Below, piece after piece: positions 15,069-22,548 of a DNA stretch of 23,035 nucleotides. The DNA is taken from NCBI GenBank assembly GCA_039030125.1, contig JBCCEV010000059.1, positions 1 through 23,035 on the forward strand, read 5' to 3'. The notes under the pieces were generated by a model. That model worked only from the letters and a program-made list of their open reading frames with translations, did no database searches and was not told the DNA's origin. Made by a program: the position numbers and the translations under genes. The number at the start of each line of letters is the position of its first letter. Position 1 is the stretch's first letter. Source of the stretch: JBCCEV01 sp039030125. Its GTDB lineage: Bacteria > Pseudomonadota > Gammaproteobacteria > Ga0077536.

Positions 15069-15743
15069 ATGAGTATCGGTGCGGTCTTATTTTCCGACAT
15101 GACGCCTGAGGCGTCGTGGCAAGATGAATTCAATGCTTGGTACGACGAGGAGCATATTCCGCTGCGCATGAAAGTTCAGGGATTCATCGGCGCCCAACGC
15201 TACAAGCACACCGAAAAACCCGGCTACCTTGCAATCTACGATATGACGAGCGCGGATGTTCTTAAGAGCGATGCGTACACCGCCGTGAAGAGTAATCCGA
15301 GCGGATTAACCACCCGCATGTTGGCCGAAGTCAGCGGCTTCACGCGTTATATAGGGTCACTTTTGAGTTGGCAACTCAGCGCCGATGCCGATCAACAACG
15401 TTTATTGGATGCCCGCTATGCCTACGCCGTGATGTTTACCGTGCCGGCGGATCGAGCCGCGGAATTCAACGATTGGTATTGCCAAGAACACGTCCCAATG
15501 TTGCTTGAATGTTCGAGTTGGCTTGGTTGCCGTCGTTACCTGATCGATGACGGCGAACCTGAACCTTTCACCCATTTAGCCATCCACCATCTAAGCTCGC
15601 TTGACGCACTAGACAGTCCGGAGCGCGCCGCGGCTCGCACCACACCCTGGCGCGATAAGCTGGCACAAGAATCGTGGTTCAAAGGCACCTACGCAGTGTA
15701 TGAAAAATGCGGTGAGCGCTTCTTAGCTGAGACCAACCAATGA
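15069..15743 (+). CDS. Tandem dimeric alpha/beta-barrel (EthD-like) protein
   Basis: The 224 residues contain two copies of a ferredoxin-like barrel domain, about 1-105 and 113-215. The repeats are recognisable by DEFNAWYDEEHIPLRMKVQG and AEFNDWYCQEHVPMLLECSS, each followed by a short strand (AQRYKHTE, CRRYLIDD). The W-Y-x-x-E-H-x-P motif is that of EthD/YCII-like dimeric barrels, which serve as small monooxygenases, isomerases or lyases, or have no known reaction. With two domains, one chain could form the barrel that relatives build from two subunits. It begins two bases after the enamidase-like gene and overlaps the aldehyde dehydrogenase by four bases (ATGA), so translation is coupled. 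The conserved His in each repeat may be catalytic (inference). Confidence 0.8.
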   Translation: MSIGAVLFSDMTPEASWQDEFNAWYDEEHIPLRMKVQGFIGAQRYKHTEKPGYLAIYDMTSADVLKSDAYTAVKSNPSGLTTRMLAEVSGFTRYIGSLLSWQLSADADQQRLLDARYAYAVMFTVPADRAAEFNDWYCQEHVPMLLECSSWLGCRRYLIDDGEPEPFTHLAIHHLSSLDALDSPERAAARTTPWRDKLAQESWFKGTYAVYEKCGERFLAETNQ

Positions 15744-17182
15744 TCGATGCAACGCAGTTCTACATCAATGGCGAATGGGTCGCACCGCTGCAAGCGCGCC
15801 CCTTCGAAGTCATCAACCCGGCCACCGAGGAGGTTGCCGGACGCATCAGCTTAGGCACCAAGGCCGATGTCGATCGCGCAGTGCTTGCGGCTCGCGCCAG
15901 GTTCGCCGAATTCTCGCAAACCAGCTTGGCAGAACGCATCGATCTGTTCGCCGCGATCATCACCGCTTACCAAAAGCGCGAAGACGATCTCGCCGAAGCG
16001 GTGATGATAGAAATGGGCTCACCGTTGTGGTTTGCCAAGGCTGTTCAGTTCGACACACCACTACTGCATTTCAAACATATGCGCGAAGTGCTGTCCGACT
16101 ACGATCCCTCGCGCATGATGAACACCACCCGCGTGGTTCGTGAAGCAATTGGCGTGTGTGGGTTCATTACGCCGTGGAACTGGCCGCTTAATCAAATCGT
16201 CTCGAAGTTGGCGGGCGCGCTAGGCGCAGGCTGTACGGTCGTTGTTAAACCGAGCGAAATCGCGCCACTGAGTCCGGTGATCCTCGCTGAGGTGTTGCAC
16301 GATGCGGGCGTGCCGCCCGGTGTGTTCAATTTGGTGAACGGTTTGGGGCCCGAGGTTGGCGAGGCTATCTCCAGCCACCCCGACATTGACATGGTCTCGT
16401 TTACCGGCTCAACGCGAGCTGGCGTGCTGGTCGCTAAATCGGCCGCGGATAGCGTTAAAAAGGTTCACCAGGAACTGGGTGGCAAGTCGGCTAACATCAT
16501 CGTGCCGGGCACCGATCTCGAAGCAGTGATCCCAGCGGATGTGATGCGCGCGTATACCAATTCCGGGCAATCATGCCAGGCGCCCACCCGCATGCTGGTC
16601 CACAAAAGCGAGCGCGAGAAGGTTTACGAAATAGCGAAGCGCACGGCCGAGGGTGTTGTGCTCGGCGATCCCCGGCTCGACGATAGCCGTTTAGGTCCGT
16701 TGGCCAGCGAAGTGCAATTTGAGCGCGTGCAAGGATTCATTCGCGCCGGCATCGAAGAAGGCGCAAAACTCGTCGCGGGAGGTGAGGGCAGGCCGCCGGG
16801 AATCGAGCGCGGGTACTTCGCGCGGCCCACAGTATTCGGTGACGTGCAAGGCGACATGACGATTGCCCAGCAAGAAATCTTCGGGCCGGTGTTAGCGATC
16901 CAAGTCTATGATGACGAGGATCATGCCATCGAACTCGCCAACGGCACCGACTACGGTTTGGCGGGCTACGTGCGGGCGCCCGATCTGGAAACCGCGCGCG
17001 CCGTTGGCGCGCGAATTCGGGCTGGACGCATCTATCTTAACGGCGCGCCGCGTAACCATCCGCAAGATGTGGAAGCGCCTTTTGGCGGCTATAAACAATC
17101 CGGCAACGGACGGGAAGCTGGCCTTTTTGGCTTGGAAGAATTTCTCGAGATCAAGGCGCTGATTGGCTACGAGGAAGCTTGA
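15740..17182 (+). CDS. NAD(P)-dependent aldehyde dehydrogenase
   Basis: The 480-residue protein is a standard ALDH-superfamily enzyme oxidising an aldehyde to a carboxylate in the cytoplasm. Key residues are Asn147 in TPWNWPL, Lys170 in VVVKPSE, the FTGSTRAG cofactor loop, the general base Glu245 in HQELGGKSAN and the nucleophile Cys279 in NSGQSCQAPTR. EIFGPVLAIQVYDDED and FGGYKQSGNGREAGLFGLEE complete the signature. It ends the + operon and is translationally coupled to the dimeric-barrel gene by an ATGA overlap. Enamidase-type ring opening gives a formyl acid (2-formylglutarate in the known case), so this ALDH is a natural next step (inference). The exact substrate is unknown. Confidence 0.95.
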   Translation: MIDATQFYINGEWVAPLQARPFEVINPATEEVAGRISLGTKADVDRAVLAARARFAEFSQTSLAERIDLFAAIITAYQKREDDLAEAVMIEMGSPLWFAKAVQFDTPLLHFKHMREVLSDYDPSRMMNTTRVVREAIGVCGFITPWNWPLNQIVSKLAGALGAGCTVVVKPSEIAPLSPVILAEVLHDAGVPPGVFNLVNGLGPEVGEAISSHPDIDMVSFTGSTRAGVLVAKSAADSVKKVHQELGGKSANIIVPGTDLEAVIPADVMRAYTNSGQSCQAPTRMLVHKSEREKVYEIAKRTAEGVVLGDPRLDDSRLGPLASEVQFERVQGFIRAGIEEGAKLVAGGEGRPPGIERGYFARPTVFGDVQGDMTIAQQEIFGPVLAIQVYDDEDHAIELANGTDYGLAGYVRAPDLETARAVGARIRAGRIYLNGAPRNHPQDVEAPFGGYKQSGNGREAGLFGLEEFLEIKALIGYEEA

Positions 17183-17242
17183 GTGCCGCTCGATACAGCC
17201 GCGCCCTAATGGAGGTGTCGCGCCACGTTCAATTGATTCGGC

Positions 17243-17262
17243 GTGAGCTTTCCCGCGCTCAC
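17243..17262. repeat. Inverted repeat between the ALDH and kinase genes
   Basis: GTGAGC and GCTCAC are separated by 8 bases. The hairpin is modest and no T-run follows, so it may be an operator or a weak factor-independent stop at the end of the catabolic operon, or chance. Confidence 0.25.
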
Positions 17263-17298
17263 TTGCGCGGCGGCGCCCGGCAGAACGCCTGAGTCATC

Positions 17299-18855
17299 AT
17301 GATCACACACCGCCATGCGCTCGAAGCAGGCAGTCAACTGCATTGGTACACCATTCACGACATTTTGGGCCACGGTGGCTTTGGCATCACCTATCTGGCG
17401 CGCGATCCTAATCTCGACCAACCGGTGGCAATCAAGGAGTATCTGCCGGCCGAGTTGACCATCCGCGATCCAGACAACTCATTGCGGCCAATTTCTGAAG
17501 ACGCCACCGGTGATTACGAGTGGGGTTTGGAGCGATTCATCGACGAGGCGCGCACGCTCGCCAAGTACGAACACCCCAACATCGTGCGTGTACAAGCGGT
17601 CTTTGAAATGAATCAAACCGCCTACATGGTGATGCGTTACGAGGAGGGAAAATCACTGGCGCAAATGCTGCCCCCCGGCGCAACGATGGATGAAATCTGG
17701 CTGCGCAACCTGATTTTTCCGATTATCGACGGCTTGGCGCAAGTGCACGAAAGCGGGTTTATTCATCGCGATATCAAGCCCGGAAATATCTATATTCGAG
17801 ACGATCAAACGCCGGTGTTGTTGGACTTTGGCTCGGCGCGCCGTACCTCCGGCGACACGGTGCGCACGCTAACCACCCTGATCTCGCCTGGCTTCGCACC
17901 CTTCGAACAGTACTACGCGAAAAGCGATCGCCAAGGACCTTGGACCGATATCTACGCACTCGGCGCTACCCTCTATCGCGCGTTAAGCGGCGAAATGCCC
18001 GCCGACGCGATGGCACGTAGTGAAGCTTTATTAACTGGCGGCGTAGACCCCTATGTCTCAATCAAGGAAACCGCCAAGTCCCAGTGCAGCGCGGAATTCT
18101 TGGAAGCGATTGACCATGCGCTCGCCTTTCGTGAAACCGAACGCCCCCAGACGCTTGAGCACTGGGCCAGTGAACTGCGCGGTGAGCTATCCGCTGAGGT
18201 TGCAACCAAAGTAGCGAACGCCAAAACCGAGGTTGCGCCGCCGAGAGGTACGCCAAATGACGCGGGCCCGGTGGAGAAAACAAAAAGACGACGGATCTTC
18301 AATCGCCGCAACTTAATTATCGCGGCGATACTTCTTTTGTTCTTGGTACTCACCTCGAAAGAGGACACACCAGCACCGCGACCCGCCGAAGACGCTGCTC
18401 TCGATGGTCCCGGGGCACCTGCAGAAATCGCCGAGCCAACCGTTTCGACGAATGCCGATGGGGCCACGGAAAATGAGCCCGAGAAGGCGGAACCAAGCAT
18501 CACCAATGAACCCCGCACCGATGAACCGCTCGCCGCTCCAGTGCCACCGCCTGCCCGTACGGATACGGATCTCGACAGACTGCTAGCCGGCGCACAGAGC
18601 GATCTCAGTGCCGGAAGGATCGAGGAGGCCGTTAACAAATGGTCTCAAGTAAGACGCGTCGACCCTGGCAACGAAGAAGCCAAGGCCGGCTTAAAGACGC
18701 TTTCCGACTTCTTCAAGGCCAAGGCACAGCGTGCTTACAGACAGGGGAAACGACGGGAAGCCACGCGCTTTTTTGAGAACGCGACCAAGCTCGCGCAGGA
18801 CCCAGCGCAGAAACAGGCGCTCGAAGCGCTTGCCCGCCGGCTCCAAAGTCGCTGA
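17299..18855 (+). CDS. Membrane-anchored Ser/Thr protein kinase with C-terminal helical repeats
   Basis: The kinase domain covers about residues 14-295: glycine loop GHGGFG (24-29), Lys46 (AIKEY), helix-C Glu83, catalytic loop HRDIKPGN (156-163), DFG (176-178), the activation segment to GFAPFEQY (198-205), and Asp217 and Arg282. These are all the residues needed for activity. A basic stretch (KTKRRRIFNRR) precedes one membrane helix (LIIAAILLLFLVL, about 339-352). A Pro/Glu-rich linker then leads to about 90 residues of TPR-like helices (VNKWSQVRRVDPGNEEAKAG, RFFENATKLAQDPAQ). The kinase would face the cytoplasm and the repeats the periplasm. It stands alone, 116 bases after the ALDH gene. 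The start ATG has a weak ribosome site. Targets unknown. Confidence 0.9.
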   Translation: MITHRHALEAGSQLHWYTIHDILGHGGFGITYLARDPNLDQPVAIKEYLPAELTIRDPDNSLRPISEDATGDYEWGLERFIDEARTLAKYEHPNIVRVQAVFEMNQTAYMVMRYEEGKSLAQMLPPGATMDEIWLRNLIFPIIDGLAQVHESGFIHRDIKPGNIYIRDDQTPVLLDFGSARRTSGDTVRTLTTLISPGFAPFEQYYAKSDRQGPWTDIYALGATLYRALSGEMPADAMARSEALLTGGVDPYVSIKETAKSQCSAEFLEAIDHALAFRETERPQTLEHWASELRGELSAEVATKVANAKTEVAPPRGTPNDAGPVEKTKRRRIFNRRNLIIAAILLLFLVLTSKEDTPAPRPAEDAALDGPGAPAEIAEPTVSTNADGATENEPEKAEPSITNEPRTDEPLAAPVPPPARTDTDLDRLLAGAQSDLSAGRIEEAVNKWSQVRRVDPGNEEAKAGLKTLSDFFKAKAQRAYRQGKRREATRFFENATKLAQDPAQKQALEALARRLQSR

Positions 18856-18875
18856 GATTATTGTTTGTGCAAAAC

Positions 18876-19220
18876 TTATTTGTACGCAGCGTGCGCTTTG
18901 CCGCCACGAAGCTGTGCAAGAATCGCTTCCTTATCGGCATCAAGCACCTCGTAGCGCGTCCAGTTGATTTCGTTCCAACGCTCTTGCTCGGCTAATTTAG
19001 CGGCATTGCGCTTGATCGCTGCCATCTCTTGATAAATGGCGCCAATTTTTAGCAACTGAGCGCTTTCGCCGTCTCCAGCGTACGCTGCTTTCTCGATCAT
19101 CATTTTCGCCTGCTCATCGTATTGGACAGCGGCTTGGCGAAAACCATGACCATCGTCTGCAGCCACCGTGTTGATCGAAAACACCAAAAGACCTAAGACT
19201 GATAATTGCTTAAAACTCAT
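18876..19220 (-). CDS. Small periplasmic helical protein, unknown function
   Basis: The 114-residue product has a signal peptide (MSFKQLSVLGLLVFSINTVA, likely cleaved around residue 21). The mature part is about 93 residues and strongly helical, charged and Ala-rich (RQAAVQYDEQAKMMIEKAAY, IYQEMAAIKRNAAKLAEQER). A coiled-coil or helical bundle is likely. I do not recognise a family. It is convergent with the kinase gene, whose stop is 20 bases away, and divergent from the NUDIX gene. The kinase's predicted periplasmic tail is next door, but nothing in the sequence shows that they work together. Confidence 0.7.
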   Translation of the reverse strand: MSFKQLSVLGLLVFSINTVAADDGHGFRQAAVQYDEQAKMMIEKAAYAGDGESAQLLKIGAIYQEMAAIKRNAAKLAEQERWNEINWTRYEVLDADKEAILAQLRGGKAHAAYK

Positions 19221-19340
19221 CGTTGACTGCTCCAGCCCGCCACGGCGAACGTGTAGTGCTCGCCAGGCGTATTTCCTTGAAATCGTGAATAGATATTAGG
19301 TAGAGATATCGGCTTCGATCGGACTTAGCTCACAAACTGG

Positions 19341-19353
19341 GCGTAAAATACGC
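19341..19353. repeat. 13-bp inverted repeat upstream of the NUDIX gene
   Basis: GCGTA-AAA-TACGC contains a TAAAAT that could serve as a -10 box, so it might be an operator overlapping the promoter of the NUDIX-esterase pair. No clear -35 hexamer was found at the right distance. Confidence 0.25.
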
Positions 19354-19414
19354 ATCATTACCGTGCCGAGAGCTATCCACCATACAGCCCGCTACCGCCC
19401 GATTCGCACTCAAT

Positions 19415-19834
19415 GTGCTCGTCGACGAAGACAATCGAGTGCTCCTTTTAAGGCGGCACCCAAACGCCAAACTTGGGGGAGACTTATGGGGCCTGCCGGC
19501 CGGAAAAATTGAACCCGGCGAAAGCCCCGATGAGGCCGCCGATCGCGAGCGTTGCGAGGAAATTGGCGACCGGCACGAGGTTACTCTCGCTCGTTATGTC
19601 GGGCCTTTTCGCGATACCTACTATGGCGGTCAATACGAGATTCATCTATTTCATTTTCAATGGCACAGCGGTCAGGTAACCCTTAATGACGAGCACACTG
19701 CCTTCGCCTGGGTTGGCAGAGAATCCTGGCGTGAGTACGCCGTGATGGACGGCCTCGATGAAGATCTCGCGATCCTCGGTATCTGGCCACGCGAATTCCT
19801 GCGCGACGAAAAAATCCCAGACTATTTGAAGTAA
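19415..19834 (+). CDS. NUDIX hydrolase; 5' end unresolved
   Basis: The NUDIX box is GKIEPGESPDEAADRERC followed by EEIGD, keeping the metal-binding Gly, Arg and Glu residues. The hydrophobic positions of the consensus are Arg and Asp here. NUDIX enzymes hydrolyse nucleoside diphosphates linked to another moiety, often as cleanup. With the GTG at 19415 the protein has 139 residues but lacks most of the first strand. The frame continues upstream as QPATARFALNVLVDED, the normal family beginning, with no ATG, GTG or TTG in reach. An ATA at 19382 with GAGAG nine bases upstream is the best-placed alternative start. The stop overlaps the next ATG by one base (TAATG), so the esterase is translationally coupled. 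Substrate unknown. Confidence 0.8.
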   Translation: MLVDEDNRVLLLRRHPNAKLGGDLWGLPAGKIEPGESPDEAADRERCEEIGDRHEVTLARYVGPFRDTYYGGQYEIHLFHFQWHSGQVTLNDEHTAFAWVGRESWREYAVMDGLDEDLAILGIWPREFLRDEKIPDYLK

Positions 19835-20607
19835 TGAACGTCGACCTGCATTTCGAGCAATGGGGCGAAGGACCGCCAGTGTTGTTCCTCCACGGCCTGT
19901 TTGGCTCGGGGCGCAATTGGCAAACGATCGCAAAACAGATCGCTAAAGACTTCACCGTATATGCCCTTGATGCACGTAACCACGGCCGCTCCCCCCACCA
20001 CCCCAGCATGACCTATGACGACATGGTTGCCGATGTTCTCAGCTTCGCTGATCGGCACCACCTAGATCGCTTCACGCTCGTCGGCCACAGCATGGGCGGC
20101 AAGGCGGCGATGACGTTAGCGATGAAAAACGCAGAGCGGCTTCTACGCCTGGTGATTGTCGATATCGCACCGGTCTCCTACCCAGACCGATTCGTCGAAA
20201 TGATCGACGCGATGCTGGCGCTGGACCTCGGCGCGATAGAGCGCCGCAAGCAGGCCGAGCAGGCTTTGACCGCGGCGATCCCGGAAGTGGCGACGCGGCT
20301 GTTCATTCTGCAGAATCTCGTATTCAGAGACGGGACGCCAAGCTGGCGTTTCAACCTGCCGGACTTGAGAGACCAAATGCCGCATATTTTGGGTCCGCTG
20401 CCCGTCGATGAGGCCGCTCATTTCGATGGCCCGACGCATTTCATTCGCGGCGAGCTCTCCGATCGAATTAAGCCGGAGCACCAACCCTTGCTCGCGCAGT
20501 GGTTCCCCAATCACACCATGCAGAGCGTGAGCGGCGGCGGCCACTGGCCTCACGCCGAAGCACCACAGGCCTTCCTTGAAATCTTCATCGAGGCACTAAA
20601 GGGTTAG
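19834..20607 (+). CDS. YbfF-like alpha/beta hydrolase (esterase)
   Basis: The 257-residue protein resembles E. coli YbfF, a short-chain acyl-ester/acyl-CoA esterase. It has LHGLFGSGRNW near the N-terminus (oxyanion part), the conserved ALDARNHGRSPHHPSMTYDD segment, nucleophile Ser86 in VGHSMGGKAAM, Asp110 in VIVDIAPVSYPDR and His237 in GGGHWPHAEAP. No signal peptide is visible, so it is cytoplasmic. The start is the ATG overlapping the NUDIX stop by one base. It is cotranscribed with the NUDIX gene; argG follows 72 bases later and may have its own promoter. Natural substrate not established. Confidence 0.9.
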   Translation: MNVDLHFEQWGEGPPVLFLHGLFGSGRNWQTIAKQIAKDFTVYALDARNHGRSPHHPSMTYDDMVADVLSFADRHHLDRFTLVGHSMGGKAAMTLAMKNAERLLRLVIVDIAPVSYPDRFVEMIDAMLALDLGAIERRKQAEQALTAAIPEVATRLFILQNLVFRDGTPSWRFNLPDLRDQMPHILGPLPVDEAAHFDGPTHFIRGELSDRIKPEHQPLLAQWFPNHTMQSVSGGGHWPHAEAPQAFLEIFIEALKG

Positions 20608-20679
20608 CGAGCGCTCGTCGATTGCGGCCTCACCACTTACAATTCGCAGCTCGCGCAAGATCTACTCCCTGGAAACACC

Positions 20680-21891
20680 ATGTCTAAAGCAAATATCAAC
20701 AAAGTCGTACTGGCATATTCGGGAGGATTGGATACCTCGGTGATCTTGAAATGGCTGCAAGAAGAATACGATTGCGATGTCGTCACCTTCACGGCGGACA
20801 TTGGCCAGGGCGAAGAAGTGGAGCCTGCGCGCTCCAAAGCGCAGGCGATGGGGGTCGAAGAGATCTATATCGAAGATCTGTGCGATGAGTTTGTGGCCGA
20901 CTTTGTGTACCCGATGTTTCGCGCCAACGCCATTTACGAAGGCGAATACCTGCTCGGCACCTCGATTGCACGCCCCTTGATCGCCAAGCGCTTGGTTGAG
21001 ATTGCGAACGAGACCAACGCCGATGCGATCTCCCACGGCGCAACCGGTAAAGGTAATGACCAGGTCCGCTTCGAGCTTGGCGCCTACGCGCTTAACCCCG
21101 GAATCAAGGTGATCGCACCCTGGCGAGAATGGGACTTGAACTCACGCGAACGTTTGCTCGCCTATGCCGATGAGCGACAGATCCCCATCGAATTCCAAGC
21201 CGGTAAGAAATCCCCCTACTCGATGGACGCGAATTTGCTGCACATCTCCTATGAAGGGGGGATCTTGGAAGATCCTTGGGCCACCGCCGAAGATGACATG
21301 TGGCGCTGGACCGTGTCACCGGAAGCGGCACCGGATCAACCTTTGATCATCGAACTTGATTACAAATGCGGCGACGTCGTCGCCATCGATGGCAACGCCA
21401 TGACGCCCGCGCAGGTCCTAGCGTATCTGAATACGATAGGCGGCGAACACGGCGTGGGCCGCCTGGACATTGTCGAAAATCGCTACGTCGGCATGAAATC
21501 GCGGGGCTGCTACGAAACGCCTGGCGGCAGCATCTTGCTGAAAGCGCACCGCGCTATTGAATCCCTAACGCTCGATCGTGAAGTCGCGCATCTCAAAGAT
21601 GAGCTGATGCCCCGCTATGCCTCGTTGATCTATAACGGTTACTGGTGGAGCCCCGAGCGCGAGATGATGCAAAAGATGATCGACGCGTCACAAGAGCACG
21701 TGAACGGCAAAGTCCGCGTGAAGCTTTATAGGGGCAACGTCATCGTCGAAGGTAGGCGTTCGAGCACTGATAGCCTATTCGACGCTAACCTCGCGACCTT
21801 CGAAGACGATGAAGGCGCTTATAACCAGGGTGATGCGGAAGGGTTTATCAAGCTGAATGCCTTAAGGCTGCGGGTTGGAAGCAAACGCTGA
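20680..21891 (+). CDS. argG: Argininosuccinate synthase
   Basis: ArgG joins citrulline and aspartate with ATP to give argininosuccinate, the penultimate step of arginine synthesis in the cytoplasm. The 403-residue protein is full length. Visible signatures are VVLAYSGGLDTSVILKWLQE (ATP pyrophosphatase loop), TADIGQGEE, the citrulline/ATP site ISHGATGKGNDQVRFE, IKVIAPWREW, KKSPYSMDANLLHISYEGG and LYRGNVIVEGR. The start ATG follows a short GGA-containing leader. The gene lies after the YbfF-like gene on the same strand and converges with the nucleotidyltransferase-like gene 135 bases away. It shows no frameshift or missing key residue. Identification is secure. Confidence 0.97.
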   Translation: MSKANINKVVLAYSGGLDTSVILKWLQEEYDCDVVTFTADIGQGEEVEPARSKAQAMGVEEIYIEDLCDEFVADFVYPMFRANAIYEGEYLLGTSIARPLIAKRLVEIANETNADAISHGATGKGNDQVRFELGAYALNPGIKVIAPWREWDLNSRERLLAYADERQIPIEFQAGKKSPYSMDANLLHISYEGGILEDPWATAEDDMWRWTVSPEAAPDQPLIIELDYKCGDVVAIDGNAMTPAQVLAYLNTIGGEHGVGRLDIVENRYVGMKSRGCYETPGGSILLKAHRAIESLTLDREVAHLKDELMPRYASLIYNGYWWSPEREMMQKMIDASQEHVNGKVRVKLYRGNVIVEGRRSSTDSLFDANLATFEDDEGAYNQGDAEGFIKLNALRLRVGSKR

Positions 21892-21912
21892 CCGGCGGCG
21901 GCGCGACGCCGG
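21892..21912 (+). terminator. Possible GC-rich hairpin after argG
   Basis: CCGGCG and CGCCGG are separated by 9 bases immediately after the argG stop codon. The stem is GC-rich, but no T-run follows, so an intrinsic terminator is only weakly supported. Confidence 0.25.
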
Positions 21913-22026
21913 GCTCCGCCAGCGGTAATTGTTGTTTCAGCACTGGCGCCGGCAGTTCAACGGCTACCGCAGATCCCGAGCCTTAGGTGGTAGCGCCGTT
22001 TCCTTTGCGCTTGGCGTAACTGGCGC

Positions 22027-22548
22027 TCAGTCAATCATCGTTCCCACGTTGGCGCGGATCTTTGAGTCAAGCGGGCGCACCTGCTTTAGTCGTGTGGCCA
22101 ATATTTTGCGATCGACCAAATCACGGTCCAGAAGCGCACGACAAAACTCACTATCCTTAGGTCGGCAAGCGACTGCTTTGGAAATCCACAGATCGTGCAG
22201 CTCAAGGCACCACGCAGTCACCCCCTTCGTCTCCGGGGTATCAAAAGGAACCAGTCGTTTTCGCCAACCACTCGGAAGAATTGCGGTTTGCGGCGTTACC
22301 CCTTGCGCGTAGTAGCCAAACGTTTCCTGGAAGCTCGATAACTCGCCGATCGAACCGTCAATAAGATCGGCCTTTGTACCGTCTTTGTCATACAAAGCGG
22401 AAATATCTGCCTCGATGGAACGCTCCGCCTCCGCGAACAAATGATCAAGCGAGCCGTGAACAGCCTGACTACCAATCACCAGGACATCATCGCTCCCCAG
22501 AATCGATCCTGCTGCGCGGACCGTATGCGCAAATTCCTTGCGTTTCAT
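22027..22548 (-). CDS. Nucleotidyltransferase-like protein (DUF6036/AbiEii-type), putative toxin
   Basis: The 173-residue protein has the nucleotidyltransferase-style start VLVIGSQAVHGSL (Gly26-Ser27) followed by a second acidic motif IEADIS (Glu47, Asp49), then a helical half (LHDLWISKAVACRPKDSEFC and following). Proteins of this shape occur in two-gene modules with HTH partners, where the transferase may act as the toxin. The acidic pair is Glu-x-Asp rather than the common Asp-x-Asp. Its ATG overlaps the stop of the HTH gene by four bases (ATGA), so the two are translationally coupled. The family call rests on motif memory and is moderate; toxin activity is an inference from organisation only. 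Confidence 0.65.
   Translation of the reverse strand: MKRKEFAHTVRAAGSILGSDDVLVIGSQAVHGSLDHLFAEAERSIEADISALYDKDGTKADLIDGSIGELSSFQETFGYYAQGVTPQTAILPSGWRKRLVPFDTPETKGVTAWCLELHDLWISKAVACRPKDSEFCRALLDRDLVDRKILATRLKQVRPLDSKIRANVGTMID

Noticed and set aside
18051..18638. 195-codon minus-strand ORF inside the kinase gene
   Set aside because: Ser/Ala-rich shadow of the kinase linker region; no coding features of its own.
21892..22026. Possible tRNA or small RNA after argG
   Set aside because: No cloverleaf or T-loop consensus was seen; only a modest GC-rich inverted repeat.
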